Assembly: GCF_009762775.1 (NCBI RefSeq)
Contig: NZ_CP046401.1
Span: forward strand, 2,976,001 to 3,040,000
Origin: Maribellus comscasis
GTDB lineage: Bacteria > Bacteroidota > Bacteroidia > Bacteroidales > Prolixibacteraceae
Direction of reading: 5' to 3'
Length of the DNA: 64,000 bases
This document shows positions 8,369-17,580 of this stretch, piece after piece. The first letter of the stretch is position 1, and each line of letters opens with the position of its first letter. A program made the position numbers and the translations under genes. The notes under the pieces were generated by a model. That model did no database searches. It was not told the DNA's origin and saw only the letters and a program-made list of their open reading frames with translations.

Positions 8369-11173
8369 ATGAAATTAAAAAACTTGCTTTTCCTAACCAT
8401 TCTTTTTCTGTTTTCGACGGGTATTTTTTCCCAGCCTACTGAGATTGTCTATTTATCAGGTTCCGATGCTGCGAATACCGTAGAGTGGGATTTCTTTTGC
8501 ACCGACGGCAAAAATAGTGGAGAATGGACAAAAATTCCGGTTCCTTCGAATTGGGAGTTACAGGGTTTTGGAACCTACAATTATGGTCACGACTGGCGAA
8601 ATGAAGAAATTAAACTCGGGAAAGAACACGGTTTGTATAAACATGAATTTGAGACTCCTGCTTCGTGGAAAGGCAAAACCATAAATATTGTTTTTGATGG
8701 TTCGATGACAGATACCGAAGTAAAAATCAACGGGAAACTTGCAGGAGAGATTCATCAAGGGGCATTTTATAGGTTTAAATACGATATTTCAAAATTGCTG
8801 AACTATGGTAAAACCAACCTGCTGGAAGTAGATGTAGCCAAACATTCTTCCAATGAGTCAGTAAACAGGGCTGAACGTCAGGCTGATTTCTGGATATTTG
8901 GTGGTATTTTCAGGCCCGTATTCCTCGAAGTTTTGCCGGAAACACATATGACACGAACAGCCATCGATCCAAAAGCTGACGGTTCATTTAAAGCTTTTGT
9001 AACGTTAAACGAATCGAAGGCAGACTACACCTTTGATGTTGAATTGTTCGATTTAGGTGGGAATAAAGTCAGTGGAAATGTTCAGGCAGAAATCAGTAAG
9101 GGTGAAACTGAAAACTGGATTTCGGGGAAATTTGAAAATGTAAAGGAATGGAATGTGGAATGGCCTCAACTCTACGATATGAAAATATCGTTGAAAAAGG
9201 GAAATGATGTTTTACATCAGGTTACTGAACGTATTGGATTTCGTACGGTTGAATTGCGTGAACACGATGGAATTTATGTCAACGGAGAAAAAGTAATATT
9301 CAAAGGCGTTTGCCGCCATTCATTCCGGCCCGAGACAGGCCGTGCACTGAGTGATTCGGATCATTTTGAAGATATCACGTTGATGAAAGAAATGAATATG
9401 AACGCGGTTCGATGTTCACATTATGATCCCGATAAACGATTCCTTGATTTATGCGACTCGCTGGGTATGTTGGTGCTTGACGAAGTAACAGGTTGGCAAG
9501 ACAGTTACGATACCATCATTGGTCCGAAACTGATTAAGGAAGAAATTTTAAAAGATGAAAATCATGCAAGTGTGGTTCTCTGGGACCATGGAAATGAAGG
9601 TGGCTGGGATTTTGCCAATGAAAAAACATATCAAGAACTGGATATTCAGAAACGGCCGGTAATTTATCCCTGGTTACTGCGGAATGGAGTAGACACACAC
9701 CATTATCCTGAGTTTTTATATGCTGTCAACCGGTTTACCCACGGAAATGCACCTTTTATGCCCACCGAGTTTATGCACGGCTTGTATGACGGCGGCCATG
9801 GTGCCGGATTAAACGATTTCTGGAACGAATATGAAACATCACCACTTTTGGCCGGAGCTTTTTTATGGGTTTTTGCTGATGAGGCAGTTTTGCGCACTGA
9901 TAAGGAAGGAACAGTTTACGACTCGGACGGAAATCATGCACCCGATGGAATTCTGGGGCCGCACCAGGAAAAAGAAGGTAGTTTTTACACCATAAAAGAT
10001 ATTTGGTCACCGGTGCAGATTTCGCCGGTTACGATCAATAAACAATGGAATGGCAAACTTTTCCTGTCGAATAAATACATTTACACAAACCTGAATAAAT
10101 GTACGTATAGCTGGAAAGCGATTAAAACCGGTTTTGGCGATACAGCGAATAAAGTTTTAGGTCAGGGCCAGGCCAAAAGTCCGAATGCAGAACCGGGAGA
10201 AACAGCAGCTGTACAAATCGATTGCAGCAATGCTCTTCAAAATGCGGATTTATTTGAATTTACCGCTACCGATTACAATGGAAATGAACTCTACACCTGG
10301 AGTTGGCCCGTTGTCCAACCCGAAGAAAAGGCTGCCGAAATTTTACAGGAACTTGAATTCGGAAATTCAGAAATTTCGGTAAATGAAAGTAGTGATGCAG
10401 TAACAGTTTCGGTTTCCGGTTTGGAAATTTCGTTGAGTAAAAATGACGGAACATTACTTTCGGTAGAAAACAGTAACGGAGATGTATCATTTACCGGCGG
10501 TCCAATACCAGTAGGTGCAGACTCGGAAATCACCGGAACAAAATGGGAGAAAGACGGAAGTGGAAATTTCATTTTTACAGTATCCAGAAAAGACTATCCG
10601 AGAAAAATAACCTGGACACTGGAGAAGAGTGGCTTGTTAAAACTGGAAGCAAGTCATTTGATAGGGTGGATGAAGGATATTGATTACATCGGTATTTCGT
10701 TTAATTATCCGGAAGAAAAGTGCACCGGTATTAAATGGATGGGAGGTGGACCCTACCGCGTTTGGAAGAACCGTTTAAAAGGTGCAACTTTGGGCGTTTG
10801 GGAAAAAGAGTACAACAACACCATTACCGGCGAAAGTTTTAATAACCTGGTTTATCCTGAATTCAAAGGCTACCATGGAAATTTGTACTGGGCTACTTTG
10901 GAAACCACCGAATCGCCGATAACCATAATTTCCGAAACTCCAAAACTTTATATGCAATTGTTTACGCCCGATAAACCACAACATGTGGCCGGTGGCACGT
11001 ATCCGGCTTTCCCCGATGCAGATATTTCATTTTTGTATGAAATTCCGGGGATCGGAACTAAATTTCAAAGAGCTGAAATTATGGGGCCAAACGGGCAAAA
11101 AGGTGTTTATGGCGAACGCAGGGGAGACGAAAATGATGCCATAAAATTGTGGTTCGATTTCAGGTCGAATTAA
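8369..11173 (+). CDS. Glycoside hydrolase family 2 enzyme (beta-galactosidase-like), exported
   Basis: About 934 residues with a cleavable signal peptide ending in G-I-F-S-Q. Order of domains: jelly-roll sugar-binding domain, immunoglobulin-like domain, TIM barrel (about 290-560), then a C-terminal beta-rich region. The putative acid/base is Glu410 in D-H-G-N-E-G and the nucleophile Glu467 in P-T-E-F-M-H-G, placed as in GH2 enzymes. The ATG at 8369 is preferred over an in-frame TTG at 8354 because it starts the signal peptide. GH2 covers beta-galactosidases, beta-glucuronidases and mannosidases, and I cannot fix the substrate. The carbon-nitrogen hydrolase gene begins 11 nt after its stop, so the two are an operon. 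Confidence 0.9.
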   Translation: MKLKNLLFLTILFLFSTGIFSQPTEIVYLSGSDAANTVEWDFFCTDGKNSGEWTKIPVPSNWELQGFGTYNYGHDWRNEEIKLGKEHGLYKHEFETPASWKGKTINIVFDGSMTDTEVKINGKLAGEIHQGAFYRFKYDISKLLNYGKTNLLEVDVAKHSSNESVNRAERQADFWIFGGIFRPVFLEVLPETHMTRTAIDPKADGSFKAFVTLNESKADYTFDVELFDLGGNKVSGNVQAEISKGETENWISGKFENVKEWNVEWPQLYDMKISLKKGNDVLHQVTERIGFRTVELREHDGIYVNGEKVIFKGVCRHSFRPETGRALSDSDHFEDITLMKEMNMNAVRCSHYDPDKRFLDLCDSLGMLVLDEVTGWQDSYDTIIGPKLIKEEILKDENHASVVLWDHGNEGGWDFANEKTYQELDIQKRPVIYPWLLRNGVDTHHYPEFLYAVNRFTHGNAPFMPTEFMHGLYDGGHGAGLNDFWNEYETSPLLAGAFLWVFADEAVLRTDKEGTVYDSDGNHAPDGILGPHQEKEGSFYTIKDIWSPVQISPVTINKQWNGKLFLSNKYIYTNLNKCTYSWKAIKTGFGDTANKVLGQGQAKSPNAEPGETAAVQIDCSNALQNADLFEFTATDYNGNELYTWSWPVVQPEEKAAEILQELEFGNSEISVNESSDAVTVSVSGLEISLSKNDGTLLSVENSNGDVSFTGGPIPVGADSEITGTKWEKDGSGNFIFTVSRKDYPRKITWTLEKSGLLKLEASHLIGWMKDIDYIGISFNYPEEKCTGIKWMGGGPYRVWKNRLKGATLGVWEKEYNNTITGESFNNLVYPEFKGYHGNLYWATLETTESPITIISETPKLYMQLFTPDKPQHVAGGTYPAFPDADISFLYEIPGIGTKFQRAEIMGPNGQKGVYGERRGDENDAIKLWFDFRSN

Positions 11174-11184
11174 GAAAAAATAAG

Positions 11185-12117
11185 ATGAAAAGGTCAGTTT
11201 TTATTTTGATATTGCTTGGTTGCTGCTTTGATTTTGCAGTGAACGGTCAGAATAATACTGACGGTCAAAGCGGGAAACTGGTGGTTGCAGCTTGCCAGTT
11301 TCCCGTTTCGGCTGATATTGCTGAAAATTATGACTGGATAAAAAAACAGATGATAGAAGCCCGTCTTAAAAAGGCCGATATTGTTCAGTTTCCGGAATGT
11401 GCACTGTCGGGCTACCCGGAAGTGGATTTAAAAACGCTGGATGGATTTGACTGGGATTTGCTGGTTGAAAAAACCGACTCTATTTTAAGTCTGACGAAAC
11501 AGTTGAAAATTTGGGTGTTGTTGGGTTCCATTCATCGGTTAAGCGATGGTGTGAAACCACATAACAGTTTGTATGTGATAAATGACGAAGGCAAGATTGT
11601 GGATCGCTACGACAAAAGATTTTGTACCGGCGGAGATTTGAAACATTTTTCTCCCGGTGACCATTTTGTGAATTTTGATTTGAACGGGGTGAATTGCGGA
11701 CTTTTAATTTGTTACGATATCCGTTTTCCTGAATTGTACCGCGAATACCGGAAACGAAATACGGATTTGATTTTCCAATCCTTTTACAATGCCCGTCAGA
11801 AAAAGGGAAGTATTCATCCTGTAATTATGCCCATTACTTCTCAAGCCCGGGCGGCAACTAATTATTTTTATATTTCGCTGACCAACTCATCTGCGACAGA
11901 GAGCTGGCCATGTCATTTTATTACTCCCGACGGGCTTATTCAAAATAAACTTACAACCAATGTCCCCGGAATTTTGATTTCAAATGTGGACATATCCGAA
12001 AACTATTACGATGCAAGTAAAGCATTTCGTGAAAATGCAATCAATGGAATTCTGAATAGCGGTGAAACAGTAAAGGACCCTCGCTCTGAAAACAGAAGTG
12101 AAATTATTGAGCAATAA
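11185..12117 (+). CDS. Exported carbon-nitrogen hydrolase (nitrilase superfamily)
   Basis: A nitrilase-superfamily amidase with the Glu-Lys-Cys triad visible: Glu71 in F-P-E-C, Lys144 in Y-D-K-R, Cys176 in I-C-Y-D. An N-terminal signal peptide ending near V-N-G-Q indicates export, which is less usual because most family members are cytoplasmic. The in-frame ATG at 11149 lies inside the upstream gene, and the ATG at 11185 begins the signal peptide. It lies directly behind the GH2 gene and before the sugar-isomerase-like lipoprotein, which suggests a periplasmic step on an amide- or N-acyl-bearing product (inference). The actual substrate cannot be read from sequence. Confidence 0.88.
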   Translation: MKRSVFILILLGCCFDFAVNGQNNTDGQSGKLVVAACQFPVSADIAENYDWIKKQMIEARLKKADIVQFPECALSGYPEVDLKTLDGFDWDLLVEKTDSILSLTKQLKIWVLLGSIHRLSDGVKPHNSLYVINDEGKIVDRYDKRFCTGGDLKHFSPGDHFVNFDLNGVNCGLLICYDIRFPELYREYRKRNTDLIFQSFYNARQKKGSIHPVIMPITSQARAATNYFYISLTNSSATESWPCHFITPDGLIQNKLTTNVPGILISNVDISENYYDASKAFRENAINGILNSGETVKDPRSENRSEIIEQ

Positions 12118-12228
12118 TTGTTCTGCCCATAATAAACTATTTTATAAGGAAAATCCCAAATATATCCTTGATTCTACAAAAGATATATAAGAAACTACTA
12201 ACAATAAAAACTTTAAACTAAACGAATT

Positions 12229-13110
12229 ATGAACCTAAAAAAAGTAATATTCTTCCAACGTATTTTGATATTGACTATTTTCTTTTCCTTGTTTGTAATG
12301 AGTTGTCAGTCAGATAGTAATGTTCTTGTGGAGGATATTGGTATATGTACTGATTTTAACAACGCGAGTATTTTGTCAGCGAGTGGATGTAGTTATATCG
12401 AAGAAAGTGTAGGACGGTTTCTCATTCCATTCAAAAGCGAAGAAGAATTTGATTTAATTTTAAAAAAGGCAAAAGAATCAGAACTTTCCGTCAGGGCTTT
12501 TAACTGTTTTATCCCCGGCAGCTTAAAAAGTGTTGGGCCGGACGCTGTACATCAGGAAATTCTGGAATATGTGGAAATTGCTTTTCGCAGGGCACAGAAA
12601 GCAGGTGTGAATTATATTGTTTTTGGTAGCGGGGGTTCGCGTTCTGTTCCCAAAGGATTTTCCAGGAATGATGCAAGGCAACAGTTTATTCATCTTTGTA
12701 CCAGGATGGCACCCATTGCCGGTAAATATAATGTTGTCGTAGTTCTTGAACCATTAAATAAAAAAGAGTGCAATTTTATTAATTCTGTGGCTGAAGGAGG
12801 TGAAATCGTTAAAGAGGTAAATCATCCTAATTTTATGCTCCTCGCCGATATCTACCATATGTTAATGGATAACGAAAGCCCGGAAAATATTATTAAATAT
12901 GGAGATTTGATTAAACATACGCATATTGCCGAAAAGGAAGGAAGGGCTGCTCCGGGCACACACAACGAGGATTTTAAGCCATATCTTGAGGCGCTAAAAA
13001 AAGTGAATTATAGTGGAATGATGTCGATTGAATGCAACTGGGATAATCTGGAATCGGAGTCTGTAACCTCCATCGCAGAAATTAAAAAACAGGTAAGTAT
13101 GTTGGAGTAG
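12229..13110 (+). CDS. Sugar phosphate isomerase/epimerase-like TIM-barrel lipoprotein
   Basis: 293 residues with a lipobox leader (F-V-M-S-C) followed by an AP-endonuclease-2/xylose-isomerase-like TIM barrel. Typical features include V-V-L-E-P-L-N in the middle, an H-x-H segment (K-H-T-H-I-A-E), L-A-D-I-Y-H-M and a late S-I-E-C-N-W, which together suggest a divalent-metal site made of Glu, Asp, His and Glu. Such proteins interconvert ketoses and aldoses or epimerise sugars. A lipoprotein signal means it acts in the periplasm on free sugars or derivatives. It sits 111 nt after the amidase gene and is likely part of the same carbohydrate locus. Confidence 0.85.
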   Translation: MNLKKVIFFQRILILTIFFSLFVMSCQSDSNVLVEDIGICTDFNNASILSASGCSYIEESVGRFLIPFKSEEEFDLILKKAKESELSVRAFNCFIPGSLKSVGPDAVHQEILEYVEIAFRRAQKAGVNYIVFGSGGSRSVPKGFSRNDARQQFIHLCTRMAPIAGKYNVVVVLEPLNKKECNFINSVAEGGEIVKEVNHPNFMLLADIYHMLMDNESPENIIKYGDLIKHTHIAEKEGRAAPGTHNEDFKPYLEALKKVNYSGMMSIECNWDNLESESVTSIAEIKKQVSMLE

Positions 13111-13175
13111 GCTTCAAAGCGACTTTTTTTTAATCGCATAATTTTTATGTTCTTCGAGGTAGCGGAAGCATTGAT

Positions 13176-15554
13176 TTAAAATTCTATAATAATACCAATT
13201 GTCGGAAGTACAGTTCCCGATGTGTTTTTATATGTTTCAAGTTTATACCGCGATCCGTTGTCGGTAAGGACAAAACTACCGTTTGCATCTTCGGCTCGTA
13301 TTACAATATCTTGTTGTTCAGCCTGGTGGTTGTAGAGATTTTGAATGTCAAGATAGAATTTTGCTGTTATTTTATTTAGATAAAACGATTTGTCAACACG
13401 TAAATCCAACTGGTGAAAGGCTGAGAAGCGTTCGGAGTTTAGTTTTGAATAATCGAGGTGGGGACTGCCTTTCAGATTCCATGCTTCAACCAGCGAGCTT
13501 TTCTCCATGTCGTAAGGCGTGTAGGGCAAACCACCTACAAATCGCCAACGGGCACCAATCCGCCAGTTTTTCTTCAGATCTTTTGTTGTCGTTACATTTA
13601 ACAGGTGTTTTGAATCCCAGCTGGAGGGAATGTATTCCCCTGCTGCATCCTGAAATTCGCTTCGAACCAGAGTGTATGACAAGTTAAAATTGAATCCTTT
13701 TGTTGAATTTACACGAGCCTGAAATTCAGCGCCGTATGCACGTCCTTCTGATGATGAGATAACCTCTTCATCGCCAACAACACCATAGTCGGCTCCTTTA
13801 TTTGCAAGGCTGATTTGGTCTTTTACCGAAAACGGGTAATTCGCATAGCCTTTCCAAAATCCTTCCAGTGAAAATTGCACAGTGGTTCTTGGGCGAAATT
13901 CCAGCCCGGCGATTAAATGATCAACCGTGATGTACTTCAGCTTGTTTTCCCTATTTACAAAAACATTATTTTCTTCAAAACCCAGCGTGGTATACGATGG
14001 TAACTGGTAATATTTGCCGGTATTAAAATTCAGGCTCCATTTGTCGGTTAAACTGTACGAAGCCGAAAATCGCGGAGAAAACTGTTCCAGAGGATTATTC
14101 ATACTTTCAGCATAATTATTTGCGTCTGCCCGGATTCCCAGGGACAAAGCCAGGCGTTCATTCAGAACATTTTTGCTAACCTGTGTAAAAAGCCCGTATT
14201 TAACCAAATCCAGTTTTGCATCGTAATTTACATTTAAAATTTCGTCGCCGTAAAACCGTCTTTGTTGTGTGGTATTTTTATATGTCACAAAATCGAAATT
14301 CGCCCCGAAATTCAACTTAAAAGTGTTTAGTCGCAGCGTATTTTCAAATCTGATTTTATTTTCAATTTCCTCCGAAGAATAGTCTAGAATTTTATTTTCT
14401 TCAGAACTGTCATCATTATCAAAATATTTATAGGCCCCGTTGTTTAAATGACTCCGGCTTACCACCAGCGTTTGATAACTATTCTCTCTGAAATGTTTGT
14501 AAACCGCTCCCAGCGTGTAACTCCATTGTTCGTTAACCGGAATTTGGCTGAGGATGTATTTTTGCTGTTCATCCGGGTCTTCAATGTCCAGATTCAAATC
14601 AAAAACATCAAACGCACCCAGTCCGATTACTGTTAATTCATTTTTTTTGTCGAAACGGGTACGGATTTTAAACTGCGTATCGGTAAAATTGGGTAGAAAG
14701 GGAAGCTCCAAAACACTAAACAAAAATTGGAGATAGGATCGGCGGGCTGAAAGAACAAAAGTTGTTTTTTCTCCGACTGGCCCGTCGAGAGTTGCTGCGA
14801 CCTCTGACGCTCCCAGGGTTCCCTGGAATTTGAGTTTATCATTGTTTCCATCAACCTGGAAAAATTCCAGCACTCCACTTAAAGCATTTCCCCGGTTGGC
14901 CGGGAAAGCACCGGAATAATAATTCACCTCGCGTAAAAAGTCGGCATTAATAATTCCTACTGGCCCGCCTGAGGCGCCCTGCGTAGCGAAGTGATTGATA
15001 AAAGGGACTTCCACACCGTCAAGATAAAAACGGCTTTCCGATGGTCCTCCGCCACGAATAATTATATCGTTGCGAAATGCCGGTGTTGACTGGACTCCCG
15101 CAAAAGACTGAATTACTTTTGAAATATCGCGGTTGGCCCCCGGACTCTTTTCTATCTCACCAATTCCAATAGAACGCAGTGATACCGGGCTTTCCTGTGT
15201 TTTTCTAAAGGGAGATGCCGTTACAGTAACTTCATCAATTTGTTCCTTTTGTTGTTCCAGCTGAATTTCAATGAAGTTGGTGTTTGCCACGCTTACTTCA
15301 ATTTCCGAAGAAATGGCTTTCTTGTAGCCCACAAACGATGCTTCAATTCTTACAAAGCCGGGCTGCAGGCCGTTTAATAGAAAATTTCCGTCCAAATCGG
15401 TTGTGGTTCCGATACTTGTACCTGAAACTACAACATTTACAAACGGAAGTGGCTCATTATTTACGGCGTCAACAACTTTTCCTGTCAACGATGCTTCCTG
15501 TGCAAAAGTTAAAACGGAGAATGAAAAAAATAGAAATGTAAATAGTACTTTCAT
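13176..15554 (-). CDS. TonB-dependent outer-membrane receptor with carboxypeptidase-like N-domain
   Basis: About 792 residues. A signal peptide ending L-T-F-A-Q is followed by a CarboxypepD_reg-like beta-sandwich (about 20-105), a plug domain (about 110-230, with the conserved R-G-G-G-P-S-E-S-R-F-Y-L-D-G type stretch) and a 22-stranded barrel ending in aromatic residues (I-I-I-E-F). There is no SusD partner, so the cargo may be a metal chelate, siderophore or peptide rather than glycan. The true start is the ATG at 15554; the in-frame ATG at 15587 lies inside the upstream lipoprotein gene. That lipoprotein gene ends 16 nt before this start, so the two are co-transcribed. Confidence 0.92.
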   Translation of the reverse strand: MKVLFTFLFFSFSVLTFAQEASLTGKVVDAVNNEPLPFVNVVVSGTSIGTTTDLDGNFLLNGLQPGFVRIEASFVGYKKAISSEIEVSVANTNFIEIQLEQQKEQIDEVTVTASPFRKTQESPVSLRSIGIGEIEKSPGANRDISKVIQSFAGVQSTPAFRNDIIIRGGGPSESRFYLDGVEVPFINHFATQGASGGPVGIINADFLREVNYYSGAFPANRGNALSGVLEFFQVDGNNDKLKFQGTLGASEVAATLDGPVGEKTTFVLSARRSYLQFLFSVLELPFLPNFTDTQFKIRTRFDKKNELTVIGLGAFDVFDLNLDIEDPDEQQKYILSQIPVNEQWSYTLGAVYKHFRENSYQTLVVSRSHLNNGAYKYFDNDDSSEENKILDYSSEEIENKIRFENTLRLNTFKLNFGANFDFVTYKNTTQQRRFYGDEILNVNYDAKLDLVKYGLFTQVSKNVLNERLALSLGIRADANNYAESMNNPLEQFSPRFSASYSLTDKWSLNFNTGKYYQLPSYTTLGFEENNVFVNRENKLKYITVDHLIAGLEFRPRTTVQFSLEGFWKGYANYPFSVKDQISLANKGADYGVVGDEEVISSSEGRAYGAEFQARVNSTKGFNFNLSYTLVRSEFQDAAGEYIPSSWDSKHLLNVTTTKDLKKNWRIGARWRFVGGLPYTPYDMEKSSLVEAWNLKGSPHLDYSKLNSERFSAFHQLDLRVDKSFYLNKITAKFYLDIQNLYNHQAEQQDIVIRAEDANGSFVLTDNGSRYKLETYKNTSGTVLPTIGIIIEF

Positions 15555-15570
15555 AGTGTTGAGGTTCTGT

Positions 15571-15882
15571 TTATTCGAGGTGAACAATTATTTTTCTGAC
15601 GATTTCTTTGGCGCTTGTAATTGTGGTAAGATTGGTATATAATTTTCCGGTAGCTACAAATTGCGTTACATAAAGTGTTTCTATGAAATTTCCTTCCAAA
15701 TCTTCTATCCAAATCGCGAAGGATGGATGATTATAGGTTTTTCCTTTGAAAAATTCAATGGTTAAGCTATAGTTTGCGTTTTCCGGCGACGTCTTAAGGA
15801 TTACAATTTCCTCATTTATTTTATTGGAAGAAACGCATCCGGCTAGAACAAAAACAGTGAAAAATAAAATCAACTTGTTCAT
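15571..15882 (-). CDS. Small lipoprotein upstream of TonB receptor
   Basis: 103 residues with a classic lipobox leader (V-L-A-G-C at about residues 12-16) and a short beta-rich body. No domain recognised. Its stop codon is 16 nt before the start of the TonB-dependent receptor on the same strand, which implies a two-gene operon. A role as periplasmic or outer-membrane accessory to that receptor is inference from position only. Confidence 0.75.
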   Translation of the reverse strand: MNKLILFFTVFVLAGCVSSNKINEEIVILKTSPENANYSLTIEFFKGKTYNHPSFAIWIEDLEGNFIETLYVTQFVATGKLYTNLTTITSAKEIVRKIIVHLE

Positions 15883-15990
15883 TAGTTGTCAGTTTGTTTA
15901 TTTTTTTCATTCAATAGTTAAACAAGGAAAAAATAAAAAAGTTGAGAAACATTTTCTTTTTTTATCTTAGTAAAGCAAATTCAGAATAAT

Positions 15991-16446
15991 ATGAGAATTG
16001 TAATTCAAAAGGTCTCCAAAGCCTCGGTTACTGTTGAAAATAAAATTGTTTCATCAATTGGAAAAGGAATGCTGGTTTTGGTTGGCATTGAGGATGCTGA
16101 CAACGATGAAGATATTGACTGGCTTGTAAAAAAGATGTTAAACCTGCGAATTTTTGACGATGAAAATAGTGTAATGAATTTATCGGTTCAGGATGTTGAA
16201 GGAGACTTGATTATTGTAAGCCAGTTTACTCTGCAAGCCAGTACAAAAAAGGGAAACCGGCCTTCATATATTCGTGCTTCAAAGCCCGATGTTGCTGTGC
16301 CCATGTATGAAAAGTTTATTCAAAAAACAGAAGATACTATCGGTAAAAAAGTGGGAACCGGTATTTTTGGTGCCATGATGGACGTGGAGTTGGTAAATGA
16401 TGGCCCGGTAACCATCATTATTGATTCAAAACAGAAAGATTTTTAG
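15991..16446 (+). CDS. dtd: D-aminoacyl-tRNA deacylase
   Basis: 151 residues, the usual length of DTD. It hydrolyses D-aminoacyl-tRNA (and glycyl-tRNA-Ala), a cytoplasmic proofreading step. Diagnostic segments are M-R-I-V-I-Q-K-V at the N-terminus, S-Q-F-T-L with the active-site Thr region, and a late N-D-G-P-V-T that corresponds to the family's Gly-cisPro motif. The next gene begins 1 nt after its stop, so translation is coupled. Confidence 0.95.
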   Translation: MRIVIQKVSKASVTVENKIVSSIGKGMLVLVGIEDADNDEDIDWLVKKMLNLRIFDDENSVMNLSVQDVEGDLIIVSQFTLQASTKKGNRPSYIRASKPDVAVPMYEKFIQKTEDTIGKKVGTGIFGAMMDVELVNDGPVTIIIDSKQKDF

Positions 16447-16447
16447 G

Positions 16448-16792
16448 ATGGATGAAAAACAATTGACAATAAATGAAGCCCAGGAAATGGTCGACAAATG
16501 GATTCTAACCATTGGTGTACGATACTTCAGCGAGCTTACAAACATGGCTATTTTAACAGAAGAAGTAGGAGAACTGGCGCGAATTATGGCCCGGAAATAT
16601 GGCGATCAGTCATTTAAAAAATCAGATGAAGGACATAATCTGGAAGATGAGATGGCTGATGTACTTTGGGTGTTGATCTGTCTGGCCAATCAAACCGGAG
16701 TGGATTTAAATAAAGCTTTCCTGCAAAATATGGAAAAGAAAACCCGCCGCGACAAGGAAAGACATCGAAACAACAAAAAACTAAAGGAATAA
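16448..16792 (+). CDS. MazG-like nucleotide pyrophosphohydrolase
   Basis: About 114 residues from an ATG that directly follows the dtd stop (in-frame start at 16421 would overlap dtd and adds no homology). All-alpha MazG/RS21-C6-type fold with the metal-binding pattern E-E-V-G-E in helix 2 and D-E-M-A-D-V in helix 3. Family members hydrolyse dNTPs or noncanonical NTPs to monophosphates, a house-cleaning function. It resembles the short single-domain dCTPase-like branch rather than two-domain MazG. It is coupled to dtd, so both may be quality-control genes. Confidence 0.88.
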   Translation: MDEKQLTINEAQEMVDKWILTIGVRYFSELTNMAILTEEVGELARIMARKYGDQSFKKSDEGHNLEDEMADVLWVLICLANQTGVDLNKAFLQNMEKKTRRDKERHRNNKKLKE

Positions 16793-16827
16793 TTCCTCAC
16801 ATTTTATTCAACGGCCTAATTAATAAT

Positions 16828-17436
16828 ATGATGAACAAATTGATAATCTTAATAACTATGATTTTTGCTTTCTCTGCCTGCACTCCAAAACAGGAGGATC
16901 CGGAAAACTGGACGAAAAAACAAGTTAATGAATGGTTTGAAAAAAAGGAATGGTTAAACGGCTGGGGCGTAAAACCTGACGAGTCGATTAACAAGAGAAG
17001 TTTTGCCATTGATTATTTTAAAAACAAAAAACATTGGGATCAGGCTTTTCAATTTTTAAAATCTTCCGACCTGGTTAATCTTCCGGTTGGCAGACAAGAC
17101 CTCGAAGGAGATCATCTTTATATTAGTGTTGATGAATATACTACAAAAGACAAAAAGGATACTCGTTATGAGTCGCATCGGAAATATATTGATATTCAGT
17201 ATATTATTGAAGGAGAGGAGATGATGGGCTTAACAACGCTCGACAAAGTTGAAATTACAGAGCCTTATAATGAAGAAAAAGATATCGCATTTTATTCTTT
17301 TGACGGGGGTGAGTATATCAAGGCCACGCCAGAGAATTTTGTTTTGTTTTTCCCGGAAGATGCACACCGCCCGATGATGGAAGCAGGGGCGAATTCAAAG
17401 GTGAAAAAGATTGTTGTAAAGGTTATGGCCAAATAA
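16828..17436 (+). CDS. YhcH/YjgK/YiaL family lipoprotein
   Basis: 202 residues. A leader ending F-S-A-C marks a lipoprotein. From about residue 55 to the end the protein matches the cupin-like YhcH/YjgK/YiaL (DUF386) family, with H-x(3)-D-I-Q-Y (histidine of the metal pocket), E-G-E-E and a late F-F-P-E-D-A-H-R-P. The family is associated with sugar-acid and sialic-acid catabolism, and some members are proposed anomerases. A periplasmic lipoprotein version is typical of Bacteroidota polysaccharide loci. It follows dtd-mazG on the same strand after 35 nt. A second ATG at 16831 could also start it. Confidence 0.87.
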   Translation: MMNKLIILITMIFAFSACTPKQEDPENWTKKQVNEWFEKKEWLNGWGVKPDESINKRSFAIDYFKNKKHWDQAFQFLKSSDLVNLPVGRQDLEGDHLYISVDEYTTKDKKDTRYESHRKYIDIQYIIEGEEMMGLTTLDKVEITEPYNEEKDIAFYSFDGGEYIKATPENFVLFFPEDAHRPMMEAGANSKVKKIVVKVMAK

Positions 17437-17527
17437 AAGAGCTGCTTTTTTGGTGTTTAATGAGAAAGCTTTAAAGACAGGGCTTTTGTAGTTTTGAAAA
17501 TATTTTTTTAGGGATGTTCATAAGTAT

Positions 17528-17570
17528 CAAAACCTATTGACAATAAATACGATAGGTTTTGTTATTTTTA
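17528..17570 (+). terminator. Probable intrinsic terminator after the YhcH-like gene
   Basis: Perfect 10-bp inverted repeat CAAAACCTAT (17528-17537) and ATAGGTTTTG (17552-17561) with a 14-nt loop, followed by a T-rich tract. It lies 91 nt after the YhcH-like stop. It could also be outer sequence of the insertion element that follows. Confidence 0.45.
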
Positions 17571-17580
17571 AGAAAAACCC

